Source: Nephrocerus scutellatus | Taxonomy: Eukaryota; Arthropoda; Insecta; Diptera; Pipunculidae | Direction: 5' to 3' | Assembly: GCA_947095585.1 (NCBI GenBank) | Contig: OX352761.1 | Span: 62,944,882 to 63,008,881 of the forward strand | DNA: 64,000 nucleotides | Shown: piece by piece, positions 28,688 through 38,811 of the stretch | How the letters are laid out: the number at the start of each line of letters is the position of its first letter | Numbering within the stretch: position 1 is the stretch's first letter | Made by a program: the position numbers and the translations under genes | The notes under the pieces: generated by a model | Databases searched by the model: none | What the model saw: the letters and a program-made list of their open reading frames with translations, nothing else | What the model was told of the DNA's origin: nothing

Positions 28688-29991
28688 AAGGGTGTTTTTT
28701 TAGGAGGTTTGTTTTTCCGATAGATGTCGTTTTATTTTATGACAGTTGTTTTGACAGCTCAAAGTGGCATTTCTACTCAGTATTGTTTGGCAAATCATTA
28801 TGAATAGGTTAACTCCAGAACAACGTTTTCAAATCGTGGAAATTTATTTTCAAAATCAGTGTTCAATTAAAAATGTTTATAGAGCACTTCGTGAATTTTA
28901 TGGTGCACATAATCGTCCGTCAGAGACCACCATAAAGAACGTAATTACCAAATTTCGGTCTACATTCACTCTTTTGGATGCCAAGCCACCGACAAGAATG
29001 AGAAGAGTTCGTACAGAAGAAAATATTGCTGTCGTTGAGGCCAGTGTCGAAGAAAACGACAATTTATCGATTCGTCGTCGTGCTCAGCAAATTGGACTTT
29101 GTCCATCGACTTTATGGAAAATTTTACGTAAAGATTTGGGTTTGGTGCCATACAAAATTCAATTGGTGCAAGAATTAAAGCCACACGACCATCGTTTGCG
29201 CCGTGAATTCAGTGATTGGTCGTTAAATCAATTGAACGAAGATCCATTTTTTTACCGTAAAATTCTCTTCAGTGATGAGGCGCATTTTTTGTTAAATGGA
29301 TACGTCAACAAACAAAATTGTCGCATTTGGAGCAAAGATAATCCACACGCCGTTCAAGAATTACCAATGCATCCTGATAAATGTACTGTTTGGTGCGGTC
29401 TATGGGCTGGTGGGATCATCGGTCCATATTTCTTTAAAAATGAGGAAGGACGACGCGTTACCGTGAATGGAAATCGATACAGAACCATGTTAAATGAGTT
29501 TTTGTTGTCAAATCTTGAAGATATGGATATGGATGAAATGTGGTTTCAACAAGATGGTGCCACTTGCCATACAGCACGTGAAACAATCGACTTATTGAAA
29601 GAAACTTTCAACGACAACATTATTTCGAGAAATGGTCCGGTGAATTGGCCTCCGCGTTCGTGCGATTTGACGCCACTCGATTACTTTTTGTGGGGATACG
29701 TGAAGTCATTGGTTTATGTGGATAAACCTCAATCGATTGACGCTTTGGAAACCAATATTCAACGTGTCATTGCTGACATACGCCCTCAAATGCTTGAAAA
29801 AGTGCTGGAAAATTGGACCTCCAGAATGACATTTGTGAAAAATAGTCGTGGTAGCCATATGCCAGAAATTGTGTTTAAATGTTAAATGCCAAAAAATTAT
29901 CTACCAAATAAAAAAAAATGTTGGTCATTTCATAATTTTATATGTGTTTTATTCAAAAAAAAAATCGGCAACCTCTTAAAAAAACACCCGT
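28688..29991 (+). mobile_element. Mariner-like element, copy 2
   Basis: A 1,304-bp element flanked by TA (28686-28687 and 29992-29993), with the same terminal repeats as copies 1 and 3. It sits in unassigned AT-rich sequence. Full length with an intact gene. Confidence 0.93.
28800..29885 (+). CDS. Mariner-like transposase, copy 2 (361 aa)
   Basis: Same protein as copy 1 except Arg at residue 94; catalytic residues D159, D252 and D289 are all present. An in-frame GTG 36 bases upstream (28764) would add 12 residues, but the ATG at 28800 matches the only start available in copy 1, so I chose it. No stop or frameshift. Confidence 0.93.
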   Translation: MNRLTPEQRFQIVEIYFQNQCSIKNVYRALREFYGAHNRPSETTIKNVITKFRSTFTLLDAKPPTRMRRVRTEENIAVVEASVEENDNLSIRRRAQQIGLCPSTLWKILRKDLGLVPYKIQLVQELKPHDHRLRREFSDWSLNQLNEDPFFYRKILFSDEAHFLLNGYVNKQNCRIWSKDNPHAVQELPMHPDKCTVWCGLWAGGIIGPYFFKNEEGRRVTVNGNRYRTMLNEFLLSNLEDMDMDEMWFQQDGATCHTARETIDLLKETFNDNIISRNGPVNWPPRSCDLTPLDYFLWGYVKSLVYVDKPQSIDALETNIQRVIADIRPQMLEKVLENWTSRMTFVKNSRGSHMPEIVFKC

Positions 29992-29993
29992 TA

Positions 29994-30592
29994 TTATTAA
30001 ATAAATAAAACTGGGCGTTCAATATTAACAGATGAACTATTTCAGAATAAAAAGTACAGGGTAAAAAAATTTGGTTAGTCAATAAAACAAAAACAGAGTA
30101 CCCAGTACACCGCTCGCTCAGGGATCAATTAAATAACTGTACGAATGACACATATTTTAACTCATACGAAAAAGCATTGGAGAAGATAAGAAATGTGAGA
30201 AATCAAAATAACACGAAGATTGCCCGGCTCAGAAATTCTTAATGCGTATGGTCTCCAACAAAAACAAACACAACGAAACACAATGACACAACACAAATTT
30301 AGAAATGTGTATTATACACAAAACCTTCTCTATAGAAAGCCCAACTGTACGTATCCTAATGCTGTAAAAGAACGCGACATATTCTCCACTCAACTCCTCT
30401 CCGCTCATAATTGCCGACCGGAATTGCATAGCATACACGAATACACATGGAAAAGATACCAGCGGGAGAAATCACCTAATCAGCATCAGAATGTTATTAT
30501 TTACCGCATACCCAGTATTCAAGGGAGACAGCACCACAACTAGCCTTCGAGTTGTATTTGATCTTTAATGCCTCTGCTTATTGGTTCTCTTG
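29994..30592. other. Unassigned sequence
   Basis: About 600 bases. A + frame open from 30220 to 30543 starts at a non-ATG codon and has a composition like random AC-rich sequence. The preceding stretch (about 30060-30240) reads YEKALEKIRNVRNQNNTKIA in one frame, which looks peptide-like, perhaps from a decayed TE. I cannot name it. Confidence 0.35.
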
Positions 30593-31136
30593 TTTTTTTT
30601 TTTTTTTTTATATAGAGACTTATTGCAAAGGGAGGACTCCCTGAATGACTTACGTCACGGCAATAAGTTGGGCTAAGCTCTTTATTAAATTCAAAATAAA
30701 ATAAAAATCGAAGGAATGTGATTTACAATATATCACTATATCACATTCCTCACGTTTGTAGCCGGTTTCAATTTATTTTCTCAGAATTCTCGCTGATTCA
30801 TTGAAAAAGCAATACGAAAAACGAACACGAATTTAGAACGACGCGAGTCCAAATACTTTTATCAATGAATCATGGTCAGGGAAAACTACAAAAAACCTTG
30901 ACCACAAATTATAAAAATAATTTAAAAAATACTGATAAACAATAATTTTTTTTTTATATTAATAAACAACTTATGAATACTTTATCCAACATCCTTCAAG
31001 AAGTTGTTAACGGCTAATTTGAACGCCCGCAGATTATAAGATTCGGGAAACACGTGCTCGTCCAATTGATTTCACATCGAAGAGGCTCTCGGAAAAAAGG
31101 AGGATTTAAAGTGTTGGGTTCTACATGAAAAAAGTT
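30593..31136 (-). repeat. LINE-C 3' UTR with poly(A) tail
   Basis: On + it begins with a run of T (30593-30609), the poly(A) of a minus insertion. The next 300 bases match, at roughly 85% by eye, the C repeat at 36016-36330 and in the array. Stem-loop-prone motifs are visible (GTCA(A/G)GG...CCTTGAC, and GTGATTTACAATATATCAC). It is continuous with the LINE-C RT remnant above 31137. Confidence 0.65.
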
Positions 31137-31400
31137 TTAAGGCAAATCTATGTTGATTAAACGAGTGTTTACGTTACTGAGAAAAAGCCCTGGAACTAGA
31201 GAACGGGTTTCTAAAGAATATTTACCGTTGTAAAATTTATAGAAAACAGATAAAGCTCCTACATTTCGTCTGTACTCCAAAGTATCAAGAGACGAAGTAA
31301 TGGTTACATCGTTTATCAAACGGATAACTCTATTCTGAACACCATCAAGATGAACCAAATGCGATCTTGGAGCCCCACCCCACACATATGAATTAAATTC
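31137..31400 (-). pseudogene. LINE-C reverse transcriptase C-terminal remnant
   Basis: The minus frame reads WGGAPRSHLVHLDGVQNRVI, then LEYRRNVGALSVFYKFYNGK. This pattern is found in the C-terminal, post-thumb region of Jockey/CR1-type RTs. It ends at a stop at 31137, followed by the 3' UTR. The RT core is missing: near 31450 the sequence jumps to endonuclease sequence. Confidence 0.75.
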
Positions 31401-31609
31401 TAAAATTGAGCTATAAAATTGGTTCAGGAGCTCTCAGTTAGCTTTTTATAGTGCCAGAGTAGCCTTTTACTTGTAGGCTCTATAAGGGCTGGTGTTATTG
31501 AAAATTTGGCTACTACCAAAGCATGACCAGAAAGACCTAATGGAGCAGATACATCAATTGAATATTTATCTGGCATAATAGTAAGAAATAAATCTAAAAG
31601 GTGAGGTGA

Positions 31610-32067
31610 TTAACCAGTAGTATCGGGATACCTAGTTGGCTTATCAACGAGTTGGGTGAAAAGATTAACATTTGAAAATAGTTCAGCGGTTTCACCAGAT
31701 CGATCTCTACCATTCGAATAGGTCAACCATGAATCATCGTGGACATTAAAATCACCCAAGACCACCAATTCTGATGTTGGTGATGATTGGTAAATCTTGT
31801 CTATAGTGTCTGATAAGTAATTAAACTCAATATTAGTGTCATCAGGTGACAAATTGGACTACGATAAAGGGAACAAATAAACATCGAATGGTTTGAAATT
31901 ACAATTTCAATCCATATCGTATTGAACATGGGATTACTGTTTGGAATATTAAAATTAGGTACACTAAAACTGATGTCTTCTAGTATAAATAAAATAACTA
32001 CACGATGAGGAACCAAACAGTCGACACGAGAATACCCCGGACATTGAAAATCATTTGTGGTACCCAT
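31610..32067 (-). pseudogene. LINE-C endonuclease remnant
   Basis: Two overlapping minus frames (32067-31801 and 31852-31610) together cover an APE-type endonuclease: NDFQCPGYSRVDCLVPHRVV, then ICSLYRSP and VVLGDFNVHDDSWL with the catalytic Asp-Asn-His region. A frameshift near 31850 separates them. Upstream the ORF start is not recognised. An internal deletion separates it from the RT remnant. Confidence 0.75.
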
Positions 32068-32812
32068 ATAAGAGGCCTAAGAGGACTCAACGATAAATTT
32101 CTTACTGGGCCAACAATTCAAAGGGATTTATTATCAGTGGTGCTAAGATTTCGACGACATCGATTCAATATGAATGTATCGAATAATTTGGGTTCAGGAA
32201 AAATTTCCGGATTCTCAACGAACTTTATAGCGCAGCTCACCGAAAGATCAAATTCAGCATTTTCGCATAAAGACAGTAACAAATGGTAAATCTTGTGCTT
32301 AGTACTTTTCCGTTAGGACATTTCAAGAATTAGGACGCACTAGCCAGCATAACCATCCCCTGGCTTCACATGTTATCATAAATAATTTCTACGTCACTGA
32401 CATAGACACGGGAGCTGATAGGTGGATGAGTTGATGACGTATAATTTTTGTTTTCTGCTAGATATAACTTTCGGAAATGGACGAGCAATTGCAATTCTCT
32501 ATTATGGTTACCGGAAAACATGAGGAAAATGTTACCTTTAGAATTTGAGTCATCAAAAACAGCCCAGGTTCTCGGCCTTAAGAGCAATCTATCTATCAAT
32601 GTTATTTTTTTTATGTCATGTTTCCGAATTCAAATAAGGTTACGAAATCTGATGGATCTGGAATTTCTTACCTCTTGTGTTTTTTAACGCCATGCACTGT
32701 TTTAATCAAACTTATATTTCAACATCTTATATTTCTGGTTATTAAGCCTCGTTTGGAACAACTTAGTACCCACTGAAATTGCAACACTAATAGAGCATTC
32801 ACAATCATCATC
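32068..32812. other. Unassigned sequence upstream of LINE-C
   Basis: A minus frame at 32599-32366 (77 codons) is open but matches nothing I know; it could be a decayed LINE-C ORF1. The rest is AT-rich without motif. Confidence 0.3.
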
Positions 32813-33455
32813 ATGTTTGGCTCTACAACCTGGGTCCGATCCTGGCCTCCCGCGAAAAGGCTCCACCGGACCAGATTTCGAGCCGATGTCATCCAGTTTG
32901 GTATCCCTAAAAACTGGGCGTCCTGGTCTACGCCATCCTGCCAGAGTAGGCTTGGCCATCCTCGCTGTCGTGTTCCACAAATCCTACCACAAAGGACTTT
33001 ACGAGCAGGATGCTCTTCGCTAATACGAGCTAGGTGTCCTGCCCTCCGGAGCCTACCGAGCTCCAACGATGTCGACATCACGGTAACGCTCGAAGATCTC
33101 ATCATTATAGAGTCTCCGGAATCGCCATTCCTCATATACAATCCTACACATACATCCTCACAACAATTCTCCGTAAAACTTTTCTCTCGAACGCGGCTAA
33201 GAGCTCGGAATGCTTTTTGCTAACCACCAAAGTCTCGGATCCACATGTAAGTACTGGTATGACCATTATCTTACATATCAGCAGCTTGGATGTTATGGTT
33301 AAGTTCCTGGATTTGAAGAGTCTTGCCAGACTATAGTAGGCTTTGTTGGCTTGAAGCAACCGTGCGCGTACTTCTGGTTCCATGCTGTTATCGGCTGCTA
33401 CAGTTGACCCAAGATAGTTAAAGGATTGCACTACTTCAAATGCATGCTCCACTAT
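32813..33455 (-). pseudogene. RTE-B 3' fragment (RT thumb and C-terminus)
   Basis: It reads on minus from FNYLGSTVAADNSMEPEVRA through NLTITSKLLI and AFERKVLRRIV (33455-33144), then in shifted frames LGRLRRAGHLARI and RQRGWPSLLWQDGVDQD. This is the C-terminal part of the same RTE-like family as 46641-47690, but more complete at its 3' end. It ends in a short ATGATGATG tail, typical of RTE-like elements. Its 5' side is fused at 33455 to a Tc1-like transposase fragment. Confidence 0.75.
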
Positions 33456-34172
33456 TTGAATTGAGTCCTGTTGAAATGTCCAGGCTCTGCGGCCGAAATT
33501 TTTTTGTGACCAACGCTTCAACACATGATCCCGATAAATTTGAGCATTTATCTTGATGCCACGGTCCAAAAAAAACGAGCGGTGAACGGCTTTCGGCCGT
33601 TACGGCGGCCCAAACCATCACCATGGGCGGCGCTTGGTTTCGAGTGGCAATCCGTTGGTCCAAATTTTCAGGAGAATGGCCGGGCAAGTAAATCCGGTCG
33701 TTTTGCTTGTTCACATATTGCTCAATAACGAACGGTTACTCATCGGAGAAAACCAAATTCGGCAAATCGCTACTTTCGTGCAAGCGTGTAACAACTCCTT
33801 TGCTCTTTCCACTCTAACTGTTTTTTGAGCATCGGTGAGACCATGCGTTTTTTGGAATTTCAAGGCCTTTAGTTCAAGATGATCTCTCAATATGTGCTGC
33901 ATCCGTTCAAGTGAAATGTTCGCATCACGAGCCATTTTTCAGCCGCTACGGCGCGGATTCCGAGCCAATTTGGCCTTTACCTTTCGGCAATGTTGCAGTG
34001 CGTTTCGGTCCACCACCATGGCGTTTTTCAACGCTGACAGTATCCTTATAACGATTTATGGTGCGATACACAAACATTTTATTCACATGCAGATGTTTTA
34101 ACTGGTTAAAATTTGCGGCTGTAGTTTTCCAGCCAAATACAGAGCAATCACACTATTACGCTTGAATTCCAT
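33456..34172 (-). pseudogene. Tc1/mariner-type transposase remnant
   Basis: From an ATG at 34172 (MEFKRNSVIALYLAGK) shifted frames cover the helix-turn-helix, then ARDANISLERMQHILRDHL (33933-33877), FSDE directly followed by a stop near 33740, YVNKQNDRIYLPG, VMVWAAVT and finally RAWTFQQDS (near 33465) with the second catalytic Asp. The third catalytic residue is absent because RTE-B sequence begins. At least two frameshifts and two stops. This family differs from the 361-residue mariners. Confidence 0.8.
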
Positions 34173-34464
34173 TGGGGATAACTTTTTTGTGAATATTTCC
34201 CACTAAAATGCTTTTGTACGCTTGTAAACAATGGAATGAACTGTCATTAGTTTAAATTTGAGCGCTCTGTCATCACTGGTTTGACAGCAATGACAGTCTG
34301 AAATTTGGTCTGATAATGCAACAAAATTTTCTAGTGCTCAACGCAAGTTAAGTCGGTAAAAACACATCTACAGAGAGTAATAGGCTATCACAATTTGACA
34401 TATGAGGAATTTTTCACGTAACTTCGCTGTGTGGGTTCCCTACAGGTTGTTACGCTGGTACATC
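34173..34464. other. Probable 5' flank of the Tc1-like remnant
   Basis: Non-coding. It may include the transposon's untranslated end (AAAACACATCTACAGAGAG near 34360), but no matching inverted repeat remains because the other end is lost. Confidence 0.35.
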
Positions 34465-34886
34465 CCCAAAAAAAAAATCGGTGCTCAAGCTCATGCAAAC
34501 TTCGATGTTAATTGCGCGTGTGGCGAAGCATACTAAAATACATAAATATGCTTCGACGGAATTGATCCTCTTCGCCGTAAAGGATGTATTTTGTATGGCT
34601 CACAGAAGTCGACTCCAATTGCACCGAAGGGTACGGAGTAATTCACTCGGTCCTTTGGTAGTTGACCCATAAGTTGACCAATCATTTGTAGACGTTGTCT
34701 TAGACATTTCACGCACCGTTGAAACACTTTTTCTGCTACGTCTTTGCCGCGAACAATCCAGAAGTTTCGACGCACTAGACTATTCAGCAGATTGGTACCA
34801 GGATGCTGCCTCCTTTGGTGCACGTCTTGAGTGATTGCGATGGAAATTGGAGTAGTATGTGTCAGCAGGAGAGAAGTTCTGAACAT
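34465..34886 (-). pseudogene. BEL-4 integrase fragment
   Basis: On minus it reads HQRRQHPGTNLLNSLVRRNF and then RCVKCLRQR, the zinc-binding region of BEL/Pao integrase, followed by GAIGVDFCEPY with the first catalytic Asp. After a frameshift near 34550 it continues ILVCFATRAINIE, the next strand of the core. Truncated on both sides. Confidence 0.8.
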
Positions 34887-34894
34887 TACTCTAT

Positions 34895-35797
34895 CGGATA
34901 AGGGTCAGCCAGCGCAATTCGAAATTGGCATGTTATGAAAAAGGCATCGCTATCTGACCACATGTACATAAAATTCTATGTAGAAACTCCCAATAGGGTT
35001 CAATCCATTATAAGAACCCCCAAACACATCAATTGGCAAGTCTTTCAAGACACACTGCAATCAAACTTGACTGGTATTAATACCCGAATAAGCTCGATAG
35101 CCGACCTAGACTCCACGGCAAACGACCTTACTGAGGCAATCACAAATGCCTACCACACAAGCTGTCTGCAGTCCGAGTCAAAGGTACAAGAGATGTTCCC
35201 TGGTGGAACCATGATCTCGAGGCTAAGAGAAGAGAAGTCCGCAAACTGTTCAACAAGGCCAAACGAACAAATATTTGAACGGCCATCGAACTTTCCTAAC
35301 CAAATACATCGCGGCATTAAGAAGCAGCAAACGTAATAGAGAGAATTTTGTGAAAGCATCGATAAACTCCCAACAGCGTGTCGACTTCACAAGGCTCTCT
35401 CTCTCGACCACACAAATCCACTCGGGTCAGTCAAGAAACCTAACGGATAATTGACAACCTCAAGATATGAAACCCTCGACTGCCTAGTAAAAAGCCACTT
35501 TTCAGACTGCTTTATACTGGGTAACGATGAAGAGAATGAGGAGACAAACTCATAAGCTTATATCATACCAATAGAGGCCTACAGGCGCTCAAAAAGCATC
35601 TTCTCCATTGAAGGAGTCCGCTAGGCAGTAAATTCATTCGGCCTATTCAAATCCCCTGGAGGAGGCGGGGTCTACCCAATTCTGCTGCAACGTGGGATCC
35701 ATCAGATAGAATCCTCGCGAAACTCTACAAAGCCAGCTACAGCCTAGAATACGTTCCAAGGTGCTGGAGAGAAGTGCGAGTGATTTTCCTACCTATT
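34895..35797 (+). pseudogene. LINE-A fragment: endonuclease-RT linker and RT start
   Basis: The + frame at 34935-35336 reads KKASLSDHMYIKFYVE, then RTPKHINWQVFQDTL and ANDLTEAITNAYH, the region after the endonuclease in R1/LOA-type ORF2. Shifted frames continue with KLFNKAKRTN, and near 35630 NSFGLFKSPGG(G)GVYP, the start of the RT. Frameshifts and stops throughout. It is cut near 35797. It represents the part of LINE-A missing from the BEL-1 copy. Confidence 0.7.
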
Positions 35798-35969
35798 TGA
35801 AATGAAAAAAGGTTGTATGATGCTCGTTAAATTTTATTGATTAAAATACAAAATTAAAAACTTTGCCAAAGCAAAAAATGCTGAAGTTGATCGCTTAAAG
35901 AAAAAGGAAAGAAGAATATTTATGTGACGTTTTTGCCTGATTTCCTGCATAAGCCGTCAAATGTCAAAT

Positions 35970-35995
35970 TCTGGATTCTATCTATCTATCTATCG
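35970..35995. repeat. Short (TCTA)n microsatellite
   Basis: TCTATCTATCTATCTATC within otherwise unassigned AT-rich sequence (35798-36015). No other feature is seen there. Confidence 0.8.
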
Positions 35996-36015
35996 CCCAG
36001 CTTTTGCTGATGTTG

Positions 36016-36535
36016 ATAGCTTTTGGTTGGGTTTTTTTTTTATATATATTTTAACTTATTGCCAAGGGAATAACTCCCTGAATGACTTGCGCCATGGCAA
36101 TAAGGTGGGCTAAGCCCTTTATTATAATTAAGAATTAAATCGGAGAAATGTGATTTACAATATATCACATTCCTTACGTTTGTAGCCGGTTTCAAATTAC
36201 TTTCTCGGAATTCTCCCTGATTCATTAAAAAGGGCTATACGGAAAAACGATCACGAAACTAAAACGACGCGAGTCCAAATGCTTTAATCAATGGATCATG
36301 GTCAAGGAAAACTACAAAAAACCTTGACCAAGAAAATATTACAAAAAAATGCCATACGTGAGCCTTCAAAATTCTTGGAACCTCCATTGAAAAATTTGGT
36401 CTTTCAGGAACTAGCTGACTTCTTTCTTCAATGCCCACAACTCGACAGTAAATTGTACCGGATTCGTTTGTACTACCAGGCCTAACAAACAAAAAGGGCA
36501 CGCACAACTATAGAGCTGATAAGCTCCAACGCCAA
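36016..36535 (-). repeat. C repeat (SINE-like), dispersed copy
   Basis: On minus it runs from a head near TGTTTGGCGTTGGAGC (36535) to an A-rich tail (T-run at about 36031-36040 on +). The first 200 bases (head) occur only here and in the array; the last 300 bases match the LINE-C 3' UTR at 30593. A minus frame through the head is open for about 80 codons but with no familiar motif. It joins BEL-2 at 36536. Confidence 0.6.
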
Positions 36536-37560
36536 ACATTGCACATTGCTCTAACTCTGTTGGAAACAATACTCCGCATCTTCGCTTACATGAGCGCGTG
36601 TTGTTGATAAGCCGTAGTATGTACGCCAGGACTTTTTGTATCTGAAAGTAGCTAGAGAATTGCTTGCTTACCTTGTCAATAATGTGGCATTAGGGTGTGT
36701 CTACAAATTTAGTGACAGTGTCGTGTACTTGAGCCGGCATTGCGAATTTCTCTGAAGTTTCCAGTAATTTTGATTGATGTGGCCATTGCTCGTGGACCTT
36801 CCATAACCATAATGGACCCATCCACCACATTTCGTTGTTGGAAATTTTTCTTGCTGATATGCCACGGGAGGCATCGTCTGCCAGATTCTGCGTAGAGGGA
36901 ACGTGTCTTAATCGATCTCGCTTATGGAAAGTGATTATTTCTGAAGTACGATTTGCGACGAATGTTGTCCATAGCCTTGGTGGGCATGATAGCCAGTCCA
37001 AGACGATTCTGCAGTCGGTCCATATAGAAATGGATGAAATGTATGAATGATGAAATATCTGGAACAGGGATGATTGTACGTTAGGTCCCACCATTATGTT
37101 TTCGTTCAAGGATACACCTGTGGTTGATTTCGCTGAAGCATCGAACACCACACGCAATTTTGTAGTGTTGCTGCTGTGTTTAAAGACCCCATAATGAGGC
37201 AGGATGTATGACCTTTGTAATTCTATGCTGTTAAGGTCGATGGGCTGCTTGTGGTGTAAGTCTTTGTATTCCCGCAGGAATTTATTGTATAGTTGACGGA
37301 ATAAAGAGTCGAATTCGCCTTTCCATGGCCAATAACCTTGACAATGATTGTTGGTAAGTGGACCCCAAGGTTTGTTGTGTGTCTTTAAATGGAAGTTTTG
37401 TAATGAATCTACCATCTGCTGCTCGTGTGGTAGTAGGCTTGAACCATAATTCACAAGCTTCCCCTTCCTTTGAAGTTTTGAAAAAATGAGGTATTTCTTC
37501 AGTTGCCCAAAAACGTTGTAATGTGGCATCAATGTCTACTATGGCTGCTAATGACTGCGT
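36536..37560 (-). pseudogene. BEL-2 pol: RT start fused to RNase H end
   Basis: The 280-codon minus frame (37532-36690) begins with the BEL linker (RKGKLVNYGSSLLPHEQQM), goes through IELQRSYILPHYGVF and LRVVFDASAKSTTGVSLNE to IMVGPNVQSSLFQIF, and then jumps to SISIWTDCRIVLDWLSCPPR and RHVPSTQNLADDASRG, which belong to the RNase H-like domain several hundred residues later. The catalytic RT palm is therefore deleted in frame. Downstream, ILRLINNTRS (about 36590) starts the integrase-proximal linker. Integrase is absent. Confidence 0.85.
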
Positions 37561-37592
37561 TACTCCATCCTGATCTGCCTCATGTCTACTTC

Positions 37593-38212
37593 CTATAATC
37601 CAGCTATTTTTGTCTTGTGTGCTTTCATGTTTGAATTATCTAGGTTTTTGCTGCGATCTTCCAATAGATCGAAGACAATGTCGGTGCCAAACAAAATGTC
37701 GATGTTTCCGGGTTTGCAGAAATTAGGATCAGCTAAATCGATATTTGCTAAATTGTGCATGCAATAAGGATTGAATTCAAAGGATGGAACAAATGATGTA
37801 ATTTTTGGCATAATAAGTATCTGTATGGATGCTATATGTATGTCGTAAAATCTTGAAGCTAGGCGCAAAGTTGTAGATCCATGAGATCTTCCTCCATTTG
37901 CTTGACCGATTCCTGATATTAGGCTCCTGCAGTTTGTTCGAGGTAAGGTAACTCGGTGTTCGGTAACGAAAGAAATTGAGAGACCGTATCCAGTAATGCG
38001 CGGCATGAATGCGGTGTGCCAAGATTATCCCACACATTTACAACTGACGTTGGCAGCACTGCCTGCAAAGTTGATTTTGATGAGATAGTGTTAACTTTAT
38101 CGATAATCTGCTCGAAACTCCTCGTGTGAAGATTTAATGCTGCGACGTTGGAATTGGATACTTCTGTGTTTGCAGCTACCGCATACGTATTTTGATTCAA
38201 ATGTAGAATCAA
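37593..38212 (-). pseudogene. BEL-2 protease
   Basis: Two minus frames: 38212-37919 carries STLQAVLPTSVVNVWDN and CRALLDTVSQF, where the usual Gly of the D-T-G loop is Val. The rest of the fold (LPRTNCRSLISGIGQAN, then NIDLADPNF and IDILFGTDIVFDLL) lies in 38006-37593. A frameshift near 37960 separates them. Both the loop change and the shift would inactivate it. Confidence 0.8.
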
Positions 38213-38811
38213 AATGATTTTGTAGTCGTAAACTGAATGGCCTGAATTTAGGCAGTTGAAACATCGATTGTGACTGGCGATTAACTTTCCTCTTTCGTGA
38301 ACTTCCAGATGTTTGAATTGATCACAATCAAGTAGTCTAGGATGGGCTTTCTTACAGACTTACAAGCGGCACTCGTTATGGTAGTGAGGCTATGTTTCAA
38401 TTTCATTGCAGCATTTCATCTTAATGGTCAAACGGAATGTGTCTTAATCGACTCAAGCGTGTCAGTTCTTTTTAGTAAAAACTCAAAAAACTGTGATATC
38501 GTCGGAAAATCATTTCATGTCATGCCATGGATCTCTACTTTCAGCTTTATCACCAAAAGCCTTCAACCCACGGATCGTTTCATCGGATGTATCCAGTAAT
38601 TTTCGAATACTCTTAGCATTTGCCACTTGCACGTCGGATTGATCGATAAATCTACTTATGAAAGCATTGATTGTATGGCGCTTGCGATCGTATATTTGTA
38701 TGAGTTTCTTTAATGTAATTAGTGTAGGTGATCTTGAAGTGTCTCACTAACGAAAGTGCATCTCCTCTAAGCAAGCCAATCAAATATTGAAAATTTTGCA
38801 CGGATGATATA
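38213..38811 (-). pseudogene. BEL-2 Gag, capsid end and zinc knuckle
   Basis: Near 38800 the minus reading NFQYLIGLLRGDALSLVRHF is the conserved BEL capsid segment, after which frames are broken. Near 38265 CFNCLNSGHSVYDY is a zinc knuckle in which the last Cys has become Tyr. The upstream side is interrupted by mariner copy 3. Confidence 0.75.

Noticed and set aside
28764..28799. N-terminal extension of 12 residues on mariner copies 2 and 3
   Set aside because: It depends on a GTG start and is impossible in copy 1, which reads ATC there. The shared ATG is the better start.
30220..30543. 107-codon + frame
   Set aside because: It has no ATG start and an AC-rich, Gln/Asn/Thr-biased composition without motifs. 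I left it as unassigned.
36259..36507. 82-codon minus frame in the C repeat, also present in array units
   Set aside because: Open in some copies and disrupted by small indels in others, with no known domain. More likely non-coding repeat than gene.
38342..38599. 85-codon + frame
   Set aside because: Antisense of the BEL-2 gag region; gag motifs are read on minus.
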